Shown: positions 54,647 through 63,072 of the stretch, piece after piece
Position numbering within the stretch: position 1 is the stretch's first letter
Layout: the number at the start of each line of letters is the position of its first letter
From: Thermoleophilia bacterium
GTDB taxonomy: Bacteria; Actinomycetota; Thermoleophilia; Solirubrobacterales; 70-9
Length of the DNA: 64,000 nucleotides
NCBI GenBank assembly: GCA_016650125.1
Contig: JAENWT010000001.1
Location: 62,001 to 126,000, forward strand
Direction: 5' to 3'
Made by a program: the position numbers and the translations under genes
The notes under the pieces: model-generated
Told to the model about the DNA's origin: nothing
Database searches by the model: none
What the model saw: the letters and a program-made list of their open reading frames with translations, nothing else

Positions 54647-55849
54647 TCAACCCTTGATTTCCGTCCAGGCCTGGACCCAGTCGTCGTACGTCTTGCAGTC
54701 GCTTCCGCCACCGCTTCCACCGTCGTCACCACATTCGCTGACCGGCGTCTGCCAGAAAGCGATCTTGTCGTAGTAGGCGGTGTCATCTGCGTGGTACGTA
54801 TCGCAGTTGGCCTTGGAGGCCTTGTCGACGTCGCAGGCCTTGAGGTTCGCCGGCGCTTCGCCGAACCAGCCGGCAACCTGTGACTGCGTTTCGGGTGAAG
54901 CCATCCAGTTCATCCACTCGAGCATGCAGTTCGGATTGGTTGCTTCCGAGCTCAGCATCCAGGTGTCGGACCAGCCGGTGGTGCCTTCTTCCGGCAAGGT
55001 TGAACTGACGGGCTGACCGTCCGCTTCCAGCGTGCTGGTCTGGTACTGCCAGCTCGAACCGATCACCGAGTCACCGTTGGTGTAGGACGAGATGTTCTTG
55101 GTCGCGTCCGGCCAGTACTCGCCGATGTTCGCGTTCTGCGCCTTGAGCAGGTCCACGGCCGCATTGAACTGCTCTTCGTTGAGCTCGTACGGGTTGTCGA
55201 TGCCGAGATCTGGCTGGTGCGTCTTCAGGTACACGGCCGCGTCAGCGATGTAGATCGGATTGTCCGGAGCCGTGATCTTGCCCTTGTACTTCGCGGCCTC
55301 CTTCTCGTCGAAGACCGAGCTCCATGACGTCGGTGCCGGGCTGACATCGTCCGTGTTGAAGAGCAGGACGTTGGCGCCCCAGCCGTGCGGCATCCCGTAA
55401 TTCTTGCCGTCGGAAGTGTTGTAGGGCTGATCCTTCAGGCTCGGATTGATGTCCGCATAGTTGGAGAGGATGCTCATGTCGACGGCATCGACGTCGCCGC
55501 CCGCCATCAGGCGTACCGAGGCGTCGCCGGAAGCGGACACACCGTCGTACTGACCGGTCCGCATCAGCTGGACCATCTCATCCGACGTGCTGGCCGTCTT
55601 GGTCTTGACCTGGCAGCCGGTCTGCTTCTCGAAACCGGAGACCCAGTCGTAGGCCGGGTCGGTGGACCCGTCTTCGGCGTAACCAGCCCAGGCGATCAGA
55701 TTCAGCGCACCTTCGGTCTTGCCGATCGACGTGACTTCGTCGGAACTTTCACTGTCGCTGCTGCTCCCACAGCCGGCGACGAGCAGGACCGCAAACAGTC
55801 CAAGCACGCAGAGCCATGCGACTCGCAGCGGGTTTTGAGTTGTACTCAT
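54647..55849 (-). CDS. Polyamine-type ABC substrate-binding lipoprotein (second system)
   Basis: 400 residues. Lipoprotein signal 'CVLGLFAVLLVAGCGSSS' with lipobox VAGC (Cys about residue 26). PotD-like features: 'LNLIAWAGYAEDGSTDP', 'GYDG'-equivalent 'RTGQYDGVSASGDASVRL', 'GMPHGWGANVLLFNTD', and 'IGSSWQYQTSTL'. Six cysteines in the mature part, several near the C-terminus, may form disulfides. Start ATG 55849 overlaps the ATPase stop by 4 bases. Confidence 0.9.
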   Translation of the reverse strand: MSTTQNPLRVAWLCVLGLFAVLLVAGCGSSSDSESSDEVTSIGKTEGALNLIAWAGYAEDGSTDPAYDWVSGFEKQTGCQVKTKTASTSDEMVQLMRTGQYDGVSASGDASVRLMAGGDVDAVDMSILSNYADINPSLKDQPYNTSDGKNYGMPHGWGANVLLFNTDDVSPAPTSWSSVFDEKEAAKYKGKITAPDNPIYIADAAVYLKTHQPDLGIDNPYELNEEQFNAAVDLLKAQNANIGEYWPDATKNISSYTNGDSVIGSSWQYQTSTLEADGQPVSSTLPEEGTTGWSDTWMLSSEATNPNCMLEWMNWMASPETQSQVAGWFGEAPANLKACDVDKASKANCDTYHADDTAYYDKIAFWQTPVSECGDDGGSGGGSDCKTYDDWVQAWTEIKG

Positions 55850-56868
55850 GAGCTTTTCTCCTCCGATGATTCGTTTTGAATTTGCGGCTGGATCGGGACG
55901 ATGTGATCCGGTCGCCAACCAACAGTCACTTCGCTGTTGATCGCTTCGTTTTTGCTAGAAGATTCGGCTTCGATGTTCTGGCGGGCGAGCTGGATCGTTC
56001 CGCCGCTGTCGAGCGCCACTCCGATCCGGGTGACCATGCCGACGTAGGCGATCTCGGAAATCCGGCCGGACTCGGTGTCGAGCCCGTCGGTGGACTCGTC
56101 TGCGCCGAGCAGACGGATCTTCTCCGGGCGGATCGTGAACCGCTTTCCGTTGCGGTCGAGCGCGTTCGAGATGCCGACGAAATCGGCGACGAACTCGTTG
56201 ACCGGGTGTTCGTAGAGATCGCGCGGAGCGCTGACCTGTTCGATCCGTCCCTGGTTGAAGACCGCGATCCGGTCGCTCATCGTCAGGGCTTCGTCCTGGT
56301 CGTGGGTGACGTATACGAAAGTGATGTCGACATCACTCTGGATCTGCTTCAACTCGACCTGCATCTGCTCGCGCAGTTTGAGGTCGAGCGCTCCGAGCGG
56401 TTCGTCGAGCAGCAGCACCCGGGGCCGGTTGACGATCGCCCTGGCCAGGGCTACCCGCTGGCGCTGACCACCGGAGAGTTCGGAGGGCTTGCGATCGTCG
56501 TGATCGGTGAGACGGACCATTTCGAGCGCCCTGCTGACGCGCTGCTTGCGCTCGCCCTTGGCCACTTTCGCAACTTCGAGGCCGTACTCGATGTTCTCGG
56601 CGACGCTCATGTGGGGAAAGAGCGCGTAGTCCTGGAAGACCGTGTTGACCTCACGGTCGTAAGGGGCGAGGCCGCCGACGTCGCGCCCGGCCAGTTCGAC
56701 CGTGCCGGAATCGGGCTCCTCGAACCCGGCGATCATCTTCAGGGTCGTGGTCTTGCCGGATCCGGAAGGGCCCAGCAGGGTGAAGAACTCGCCCGGCTGG
56801 ATTTCGAGGTCGATCGCATCGACCGCGGAGAAGTCTCCATAGCGCTTCGTCAGGCCGGTCAGGCGCAC
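55846..56868 (-). CDS. ABC importer ATPase, PotA-like (second system)
   Basis: 340 residues. Walker A 'GPSGSGKTTTLK', Q-loop 'VFQDYALFPHM', signature 'LSGGQRQRVALARAI', Walker B 'VLLLDEPLGALD', switch 'YVTHDQDEAL', then TOBE region 'FTIRPEKIRLLG' and 'VGWRPDHIVPIQP'. GTG 56868 starts at the fold without a clear ribosome site; open frame continues about 25 codons further upstream as Ser/Pro-rich sequence after an AAGGA, but with no standard start. First gene of the operon ATPase-SBP-PotB-PotC. Confidence 0.9.
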   Translation of the reverse strand: MRLTGLTKRYGDFSAVDAIDLEIQPGEFFTLLGPSGSGKTTTLKMIAGFEEPDSGTVELAGRDVGGLAPYDREVNTVFQDYALFPHMSVAENIEYGLEVAKVAKGERKQRVSRALEMVRLTDHDDRKPSELSGGQRQRVALARAIVNRPRVLLLDEPLGALDLKLREQMQVELKQIQSDVDITFVYVTHDQDEALTMSDRIAVFNQGRIEQVSAPRDLYEHPVNEFVADFVGISNALDRNGKRFTIRPEKIRLLGADESTDGLDTESGRISEIAYVGMVTRIGVALDSGGTIQLARQNIEAESSSKNEAINSEVTVGWRPDHIVPIQPQIQNESSEEKSS

Positions 56869-57069
56869 ATCTGGAACCGAAGTGCCCTCGGTCGAAGCTG
56901 ACTCGGACGAGCTTTGAGGTGGGGCCGGACGGGACGTTTTATTTTCCTTCGGTCGGATGCTGGGACGTGCAGCCTGCGACTTGACTAAAGAAGCGATCTG
57001 ACACCGCTACCCGGATCGTCTGCGATCGTAGCCTAAGAGTCAATGTCGGGCGAAAATCAATGTCGCGGG

Positions 57070-58455
57070 TCAGCCGAGACGGTTGTCGAGGTCGTCGATC
57101 GAGAGCTCGAGATCGGACATAAGGCCGTATGGCAGGCCGGTGCCCGAGAGATGGGCGATGTCGTCCCGCCACGATGAAGCCCTCCGGTCGACCGCCATAT
57201 CGGTGACGTCAGCACCGTCGTCGATCATGATCGACATCTGCCGTATTCCGTCGAGCCGGTCGCAGGCGTAAACCAGCCGGGCCCTTTCACTGCTCTCGAT
57301 CGCCCGTCGCCGGCGGTCGAGCCGGTTGGCGTCCTCGTCGGCGATCGCCGGATCCTCGCTGAGGTCGATGACCAGATCGCGGATCTCGTCGCCGAAGGCA
57401 CGGTCGAGCTCGTCGGCTGTGACGCTGGACTTTTCGATCGTGTCGTGGAGGTAGGCGACCGCGACGGAAACGTCGTCTCCGTACCTGGCGACCTCGTCGG
57501 CTACCGCCGCCGGGTGCCTGATGAAAGGAGAATCGCCACCGAACTTGCCCGGAGTCTCCCGGTGGGCCTTTGCTGCGAAGGCGTAGGCCTTGGCCGGAAG
57601 GTGGAGCGGCTGCGATCCGGCCTGGCGATCGGGGTGGTCGCGCTGGACGAAGCGCTCGGCGCCGAGCTTCATCTCGGGGTCTCCCATCAGGCGATTGAAG
57701 CATTCGGCCTCGAGTTCGAGGCCTTCTTCGAGCGGCCGCCCAAAGCCACGCGCCGCAGCTTCGAGGTCGGTCCGGAGGGCCGGCTGGGGCAGGGCGGCGA
57801 TTTCACGCGCCCAGGCCAGCGCTTCTTCGACACAGGTCCCGCTCGGCACGATCCGGTTGACCAGTCCGATCCGGGCGGCCTCCTCGGCGCCGATGACCCT
57901 TCCGGTGATGATCAGGTCGAGAGCCGGCCCGAGGCCGACGAGGCGGGGGAGCCGCTGGGTGCCGCCATCGCCGAGTCCGACGTTCCAGCGGCGACAGGTG
58001 ACACCGAAGGAGGCGTGCCGGTCGGCGACCCTGAGGTGGGCGAAGCAGGCCCATTCGAGCCCGCCGGCGTAAGCGGCACCATTGACCGCGGCGATGACCG
58101 GCTTGTGGATGTCGGCCCAGCGGGTCGGGCCGATGTTGCCTTCGGCCGGGATCGGGTGGTTGTCGAGCCCGTCCGAGATGTCGAAGAGCGGCTCGACCTC
58201 AGGCACGTCCTCGTACATGGCGGCGACGGAATGGAGGTCGGCCCCGGCACAGAAGGCGTCCGGACCGGCGCCGGTGATGACCAGTACCCGGGCCGAGTCG
58301 TCGTCCCGGAACCTCGCCATCGCTTCGAACAGACCGCGCGATTCGACCGGCCCGATCGCGTTCATACGATCCGGGCGGTTGATGGTCAGCAGCTGGACTC
58401 CGGACACCTCAATGTCCTCGAGCCGGATGGTTTCGGGCAGTTCTGCCGGGCTCAC
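57070..58455 (-). CDS. Crotonase (enoyl-CoA hydratase-like) fused to RelA/SpoT-type HD domain
   Basis: 461 residues. Residues 1-275 are a crotonase: 'LTINRPDRMNAIGP', oxyanion-hole 'AFCAGADLHS', 'GAAYAGGLEWACFAHLRVAD' (Glu equivalent to rat Glu144) and 'FGVTCRRWNVGLGDGGTQRL', where the second catalytic Glu is Cys. Residues 285-461 match single-domain ppGpp hydrolases (MESH1/SAH): 'AYAFAAKAHRETPGKFGG', 'FIRHPAAVADEVARYG', 'VAYLHDTIEKSSVTADEL', 'FGDEIRDLVIDLSEDP' and 'LVYACDRLDGIRQM', giving H...HD...D. No stop or frame break separates the parts. Its stop-side neighbour is a promoter gap; its start overlaps the following gene by 4 bases. Confidence 0.82.
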   Translation of the reverse strand: MSPAELPETIRLEDIEVSGVQLLTINRPDRMNAIGPVESRGLFEAMARFRDDDSARVLVITGAGPDAFCAGADLHSVAAMYEDVPEVEPLFDISDGLDNHPIPAEGNIGPTRWADIHKPVIAAVNGAAYAGGLEWACFAHLRVADRHASFGVTCRRWNVGLGDGGTQRLPRLVGLGPALDLIITGRVIGAEEAARIGLVNRIVPSGTCVEEALAWAREIAALPQPALRTDLEAAARGFGRPLEEGLELEAECFNRLMGDPEMKLGAERFVQRDHPDRQAGSQPLHLPAKAYAFAAKAHRETPGKFGGDSPFIRHPAAVADEVARYGDDVSVAVAYLHDTIEKSSVTADELDRAFGDEIRDLVIDLSEDPAIADEDANRLDRRRRAIESSERARLVYACDRLDGIRQMSIMIDDGADVTDMAVDRRASSWRDDIAHLSGTGLPYGLMSDLELSIDDLDNRLG

Positions 58456-58904
58456 TCGGCCGGAACGGTCGGGATGACCGGAGTGGTCGTGCCGGTGACG
58501 CCGCTGGGGGTGACGCCTGTGTCGGGCAAGGTGGTTCCCGTGTTCGGCACTCCGGTCTCGGGCACGGTGGTTTCCGGCAGAAGCTCTCCGGTGGTGGCCC
58601 CGGTAGCGGCTTCGAGGGCTTCGACCCTGGTCTCGAGGGCGTTGATCCGATCGCTGTCGCTGTTCTTGGTGACCGAGATGTAGATCGCTGCGGCGCCGAC
58701 ACCAACGGCCAGGCAGGTCAGAACGAGAGCGATGATCGAACGTTTCTTGAGCGAGCGGTCGATCTCGTTCAGCCAGCCGCGCTGGCCGTCAAGCCTCGTC
58801 GCCAGGTCGGCCGGCGGGCGCGGCTGGGCCGGCGGCTGAGTGCGTGGCCGCGGGGTCTGCTGCGGGCGTGGCGGTACGGCACCTGGTCTCGGCGGATTAG
58901 TCAT
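58452..58904 (-). CDS. Single-TM protein with coiled coil and Thr/Pro-rich tail
   Basis: 150 residues: Pro/Arg/Gln-rich cytoplasmic start, TM at about 55-78 (KKRSIIALVLTCLAVGVGAAA), a short coiled coil 'DRINALETRVEALEAA', then a Thr/Pro-rich tail with PETG/NTG/PDTG repeats. The LPDTG within it resembles a sortase motif but is not followed by a hydrophobic segment. No family recognised. Overlaps the crotonase-HD start by 4 bases, so probably co-translated. Confidence 0.65.
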   Translation of the reverse strand: MTNPPRPGAVPPRPQQTPRPRTQPPAQPRPPADLATRLDGQRGWLNEIDRSLKKRSIIALVLTCLAVGVGAAAIYISVTKNSDSDRINALETRVEALEAATGATTGELLPETTVPETGVPNTGTTLPDTGVTPSGVTGTTTPVIPTVPAE

Positions 58905-59025
58905 TCAGGGCAATGTACCCGGCCCGTAGCTCTCAAGTTCAATAACTTTCCCTATTACAAGAATCGGCCCGAGTCTCCGCCCGAGACCTATCCCCGGCCG
59001 AAATCGAACCAAGGAGAACCTCCGA

Positions 59026-60204
59026 ATGCCTGAAGCAGTGATCGTGGACACCGTCCGCACCCCGATCGGCCGCGCCTTCAAGGGCTCGCTTTCCCCGCTC
59101 CGTCCCGACGACACCGGCGCCTTCGTCATCGACCAGCTTCTCGAGCGCAACCCTGGCGTCGATCCGGCCACCGTTGAAGAAGTCTTTTGTGGTGTCGGCA
59201 TGCCGCAGGGCAAGCAGGCCTACAACCTGGCCCGCATTCTCGTCCTGCTCTCGAACAAGCTGACGCAGGCCACAACCGGCGTCACCATGTCGCGTTACTG
59301 CGCCTCGAGCCTCGACGCCATCCGTCACGCCTCGAACGCTGTCAAGAACGGCGAGGGTGACATCTACATCGCCGCGGGAGTCGAGTTCGTCAGCTCGTTC
59401 AACGAGCGCAGCGAGATCGCCGGATCCCGCGCCGCCGGACAGGAAGACCAGAGCGAGTACCTGATCGGCACCGACGGCACCCCCAACGCGTACATCGACA
59501 TGGGCATCACCGCGGTCAACGTCGCCAACAAGTATGGCGTCAGCCGCGACGCGATGGACGACTACGCCCTGCGCTCGCAGCACCTCGCCGTGGCTTCACA
59601 GGAGAGCGGCTTCTTCGATCGCGAGATCATTCCGGTCACCCTGCCCGACGGCACCGTTGTCGCCAAGGACGACGGCCCCCGTGCCGACGGTGGCGAGATG
59701 CGTGAGAAGCTCGGCAGCCTGCCGGAAGCTTTCGGCGGCGGTGGAGTCACTGCCGGTAACTCATGCCCCCTGAACGACGGCGCCGCTGCCGTTCTGATCA
59801 TGAGCGACACCAAGGCCAAGGAACTCGGCCTCACCCCGCGAGCGAAGATCATCACCGCGGCCACGGCCGGCAACGAGCCCGAGATGATGGGCGTCGCCCC
59901 GATCGAAGCCGTCAAGAAGCTCCTGAAGCGCGCCAACATGTCGATTGACGACATCGGCACGGTCGAGCTGAACGAAGCATTCGCCGCCCAGGTGATCCCG
60001 ATCTCGGAAGAGGTCGGCATCCCGATGGACAAGCTCAACACCCACGGCGGAGCGATCGCCCTCGGACATCCCTTCGGAATGACCGGAGCCCGCATCATGG
60101 GAACCCTCCTGAACGTCATGGAGACCGATGACCACCAGTTCGGCATCGAGACGATGTGTGTAGCGGGCGGTCAGGGTGAAGCCATGCTGGTCGAACGGGT
60201 TTAG
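59026..60204 (+). CDS. Acetyl-CoA acyltransferase (thiolase)
   Basis: 392 residues. Nucleophile Cys in 'SRYCASSLDAIRHA' (about residue 90), 'NEAFAAQVIP', catalytic His in 'GGAIALGHPFGMTGAR' and second Cys in 'MCVAGGQGEAML'. This is the degradative FadA-like pattern: thiolysis of 3-ketoacyl-CoA, the final step of beta-oxidation. AAGGAG precedes the ATG. A strong terminator follows. Confidence 0.94.
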   Translation: MPEAVIVDTVRTPIGRAFKGSLSPLRPDDTGAFVIDQLLERNPGVDPATVEEVFCGVGMPQGKQAYNLARILVLLSNKLTQATTGVTMSRYCASSLDAIRHASNAVKNGEGDIYIAAGVEFVSSFNERSEIAGSRAAGQEDQSEYLIGTDGTPNAYIDMGITAVNVANKYGVSRDAMDDYALRSQHLAVASQESGFFDREIIPVTLPDGTVVAKDDGPRADGGEMREKLGSLPEAFGGGGVTAGNSCPLNDGAAAVLIMSDTKAKELGLTPRAKIITAATAGNEPEMMGVAPIEAVKKLLKRANMSIDDIGTVELNEAFAAQVIPISEEVGIPMDKLNTHGGAIALGHPFGMTGARIMGTLLNVMETDDHQFGIETMCVAGGQGEAMLVERV

Positions 60205-60234
60205 TTGTGCTGACTCACTGATTTACGCTACGTC

Positions 60235-60262
60235 GAAAGGGCGGCCAGTTGGCCGCCCTTTC
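60235..60262 (+). terminator. Intrinsic terminator after the thiolase gene
   Basis: Perfect 12-bp stem GAAAGGGCGGCC / GGCCGCCCTTTC with loop AGTT, 30 bases after the stop; the 3' arm ends CCCTTTCTCGTT. Confidence 0.9.
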
Positions 60263-60459
60263 TCGTTGAGTCGTGGCAGGCGGGCGGGCCCGGGAACGAC
60301 CTGGGCGCGCCTGGACTTCGTCGACGCTCGCCCGGCTTGCTCAGACACGTGAGTGAAATCGCGTCGCCGGCTCGCTTACTCCTCGCCAGCCGTGCCCAGG
60401 ACCGTCCCCGTGCACCACCCTCATCGGTGGAACTACAGAGCACCGGCTGCCCCCGGCCG

Positions 60460-60510
60460 GGAAGTGACCGAATTAAGGGCGTCAGGACCGCCCTTATTCC
60501 GGTCACTTCC
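60460..60510. repeat. Large inverted repeat (22-bp stem)
   Basis: Arms 60460-60481 and 60489-60510 pair at 20 of 22 positions around a 7-base loop (TCAGGAC). Outer GC-rich flanks (CCCGGCC, ACCGGGAG) may extend it. Confidence 0.8.
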
Positions 60511-60544
60511 ACCGGGAGCCGAAGACGGCCGAGCACTGACTGCC

Positions 60545-60602
60545 CTCAAAGGCGACCTGGCGGAGCACTGGCTGCTCTCAAAGGCGACCTGGCGGAGCAC
60601 TG
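60545..60602. repeat. Tandem 26-bp direct repeat, 32-bp period
   Basis: Two exact copies of a 26-base unit starting CTCAAAGGCGACCTGGCGGA at 60545-60570 and 60577-60602. A partial third copy (GAGCACTGACTGCC) precedes them near 60531. Confidence 0.85.
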
Positions 60603-60813
60603 ACGGCTCTCTGAGGGAGCACCCGGACTCGCTCGCTTCGCTCCCGCGCTTCGCACGGTTTGGCGTGTGTTGGTCTTGCGTTAACTTGGGGCTCTTAGGG
60701 GGAACTGGCAAGGATTTCCGCTCGCATAGACGTAAAATCCTTTCCAGAAGTGGGGGGGGGTTCAGACCTTCTAGGGCCAATTGCTCCCCTTGTATTCCAA
60801 GGCTGTCGTGTAA

Positions 60814-60944
60814 GCAAACGTCGTAATTTCCCAGGTGCGATGTCGCAAAGACCTGACACTGCAGCAAACGCCGTGATTTCCCAGGTGCGATGTCGATGCG
60901 GCAGCCCACTGCAGCAAACGCCGTGATTTCCCAGTTGGGAAATC
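60814..60944. repeat. Triple direct repeat with exact 50-bp period
   Basis: Copies start at 60814, 60864 and 60914. Each has GCAAACG(C/T)CGT(G/A)ATTTC followed by CCAG; the first two continue GTGCGATGTCG (32 bases), the third turns into a 9-bp-stem palindrome GATTTCCCA/TGGGAAATC at 60925-60944. The 18 bases between units differ, but copies 2 and 3 are both preceded by CACTGCA. Confidence 0.85.
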
Positions 60945-60997
60945 CGGCGCCTGATGCAAAGCTGTGAAGTCGGAGGGAGGGCGAAACCTTCCGGCTT

Positions 60998-61113
60998 TTC
61001 CCTGATCCGGGTTCGCCCGCCACCCGCGGTAGACCGACTCGTCCCTCACAGGGCGGAACCACCCTTCTTCCCTGATCCGGGTCCGTCCGCCATGACGGTA
61101 GACCGACTACCCG
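60998..61113. repeat. Direct repeat pair, 70-bp period
   Basis: Two copies of about 45 bases start TTCCCTGATCCGGG at 60998 and 61068 and both end CGGTAGACCGACT, with a few substitutions and a 2-base length difference inside. Confidence 0.8.
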
Positions 61114-61232
61114 GCCCTTTGCCCCCGGCCTCCTGGGCCGGGGCGCTCGTTCCGCGACCCACACTGACCAGGTCCCGGACAGGGGTGCCCGTTCCGCGCC
61201 CCAGGGTGAAGGGCATCTTGGACAGGGGTGAA

Positions 61233-62459
61233 CTAGACGGGAGACTCGGCTTCCAGCTCGTCGACCACCAGGCGGGCCAGGGCTAGGGATGAGGTTGCGG
61301 CCGGGGAGGGGGCGTTCCTTACGTGGATCGCGTTTTCGGTTCTCTCGGTCAGGAAGTCCTCGATCAGGGTCCCGTCGCGACCGAGGGCCTGGGCGCGGAC
61401 GCCGGCCGGTCCGGGCTCGACGTCCTCGAGGCGGAGACCCGGCAGGAGCCGCCGGGCCTCTTTGACAAGGGAGCGGGCGCTGACCGAATGGTGGATCTCC
61501 TGGACGGCTGCTCGAGGCTGGCGGGCGATCAGGCGCCAGGTGCCCGGCCAGCTGGCTGTCTCCCAGATGTCCCAGCGGCTGAGGCGGGTCAGGCGGTAGG
61601 CATCCCGGGCGCCCGCCAGCATCGCGGTTGGTCCGATCAGCAGCGACCCGTCGGCGGTGCGGGTTAGGTGGGCTCCGAGAAAGGGAAGGTCGGGGTCGGG
61701 CAAGGGGTAGAGGTTGCCCCTGACCAGATCCTGCCGGTCGGCCTTCACCTTCAGGTACCCGCCGCGGATCGGCACGATTCGCGGCTCGACTTCGCCGCCG
61801 GCCATCCGGGCGAGCCGGTCCGACTGGAGTCCGCCGCAGAAGACCGCCCGCCCGGCACGCACGCCGCCCTTTCCGGTCCAGAGGTCAAGCCCGGCGGCAG
61901 AGGGTTTTACATCGAGCACCGTTGCACCGAGGTGGATCGATCCACCGGCCGTTTCGATGTCATCGGCAAGAGCTGCGGCGACGAGGCCAAATTCGACTAC
62001 GGCCGTGGTCGGGGAATGAAGGGCGGAAAGGCCACGGGCATTCGGCTCGACCGAGGTGATCTCGTCTTCGGAAAGCCTGGACAGACCGGCGACCCCGTTC
62101 TCCCTCGCCCGGACTTCCAGCCGGTCGAGCCGGTCGATTTCGTCCTCAGCGGTAGCGACGATCAGCTTGCCGTTCATCGACCAGGGGACGGACCGTTCGT
62201 CGCAGTAGGCGGTCAGTTCCGCCGCACCTTCAACGCAGAGCTTCGCCCGGAGGGACCCGGGCTCATAGTAGACGCCGGCGTGGATCACGCCGCTCGAGTG
62301 CGACGTCTGGTGGGCGGCTATCTCGTCTTCGGCTTCGAGGACGGCCAGCGTGGCGCCTGCGTGCCGCTTGAGGACCTCGCGGGCGACCGCCAGGCCGAGG
62401 ATGCCGCCGCCCACCACCGCAAAATCAACCTGCGGTGGTGGGGGAGCATCGCGACTCAT
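61233..62459 (-). CDS. lhgO: L-2-hydroxyglutarate oxidase-like FAD enzyme
   Basis: 408 residues. FAD motif 'FAVVGGGILGLAVAREVLKR' and the LhgO signature 'QTSHSSGVIHAGVYYEPGSL' and 'RAKLCVEG'; C-terminal 'GVRAQALGRDG' matches 'GIRAQ' of the family. It oxidises L-2-hydroxyglutarate to 2-oxoglutarate, passing electrons to the membrane quinone pool in known members. Length is normal. Monocistronic, start ATG 62459. Confidence 0.9.
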   Translation of the reverse strand: MSRDAPPPPQVDFAVVGGGILGLAVAREVLKRHAGATLAVLEAEDEIAAHQTSHSSGVIHAGVYYEPGSLRAKLCVEGAAELTAYCDERSVPWSMNGKLIVATAEDEIDRLDRLEVRARENGVAGLSRLSEDEITSVEPNARGLSALHSPTTAVVEFGLVAAALADDIETAGGSIHLGATVLDVKPSAAGLDLWTGKGGVRAGRAVFCGGLQSDRLARMAGGEVEPRIVPIRGGYLKVKADRQDLVRGNLYPLPDPDLPFLGAHLTRTADGSLLIGPTAMLAGARDAYRLTRLSRWDIWETASWPGTWRLIARQPRAAVQEIHHSVSARSLVKEARRLLPGLRLEDVEPGPAGVRAQALGRDGTLIEDFLTERTENAIHVRNAPSPAATSSLALARLVVDELEAESPV

Positions 62460-62497
62460 GACCGGAGTATCCCCCGGTCGGGTGCCGATGCGACGTT

Positions 62498-63070
62498 TCA
62501 GGCAGCCAGCTCTTCGAGCTTCGCCTGATTGACTTCACCGGTGAGTTCTTCGAGCTCGGCCAGGATCGAGGTGATGTCATCGCGGGTCGCCTGGTCGGTG
62601 ATCGTTCCGTCTTCGCCCAGCCTCTCATCGATCTTTCCGATCGCCAGTTCGCGCTCGACGGTCGGGGTGCCGGTGATCGTGAATGACTTTCGAACCTGCT
62701 GGTTCGCCCAGATCGCGCCGAAGGGCATCGGGCTGTTCGAAATGATCGCTGCGGGTCGGCCCTGAAGGGAAGAATCACCGTGTGGACGCGAGGCCCAGTC
62801 GATCGCGTTCCTGAGCGCACCCGGCACGCTGGCGTTGTATTCCGGTGTGACGATCAGGATCGCGTCGCTGGCTTCCATCTTTTCGCGCAGGTCCTCGACT
62901 CCGGCGGGAATGCGATCGGGCTCGAGGTCCTGGTTGTAGTTGGGGACCGAATCGAGACCGTCGTAGAGCTCGACCTCGACCCCCTCGGGGGCGAGATCGG
63001 CCGCGGCGGCCGCGAGGCGCCTGGAGAACGAATCCGCTCTCAGGCTGCCGTGGATTGCGAGGACCTTCAT
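62498..63070 (-). CDS. NAD(P)H-dependent FMN reductase family protein
   Basis: 190 residues, flavodoxin-like fold: 'LAIHGSLRADSFSRRLAAAA' (phosphate loop), 'AILIVTPEYNASVPGALRNAIDWASR' (FMN-binding PEYN motif). The family reduces FMN, quinones or chromate. It lies 2 bases after the YceI gene, so the two form an operon. Confidence 0.92.
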   Translation of the reverse strand: MKVLAIHGSLRADSFSRRLAAAAADLAPEGVEVELYDGLDSVPNYNQDLEPDRIPAGVEDLREKMEASDAILIVTPEYNASVPGALRNAIDWASRPHGDSSLQGRPAAIISNSPMPFGAIWANQQVRKSFTITGTPTVERELAIGKIDERLGEDGTITDQATRDDITSILAELEELTGEVNQAKLEELAA

Positions 63071-63072
63071 GA

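Larger units (their letters stand above)
60263..61232. other. Repeat-rich non-coding region, about 1 kb
   Basis: Lies between two convergent genes. It holds a 22-bp-stem hairpin, a 32-bp-period duplication, a 50-bp-period triple repeat, a 70-bp-period duplication and a GC-rich hairpin near 61,130. Open frames inside it have no family resemblance and read repeats in translation, so I call no gene. Confidence 0.7.

Noticed and set aside
58490-58560. LPDTG in the protein at 58,452-58,904 as a sortase signal
   Set aside because: It is not followed by a hydrophobic segment and charged tail; it is one of several PxTG repeats in a low-complexity tail.
60814-60944. Regularly spaced repeats as a CRISPR array
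   Set aside because: Only three copies, spacers would be about 18 bases, the third copy is degenerate, and no cas genes are near.
60433-61164. 243-codon open frame across the repeat region
   Set aside because: Its translation merely repeats the DNA repeats and shows no family resemblance or ribosome site.
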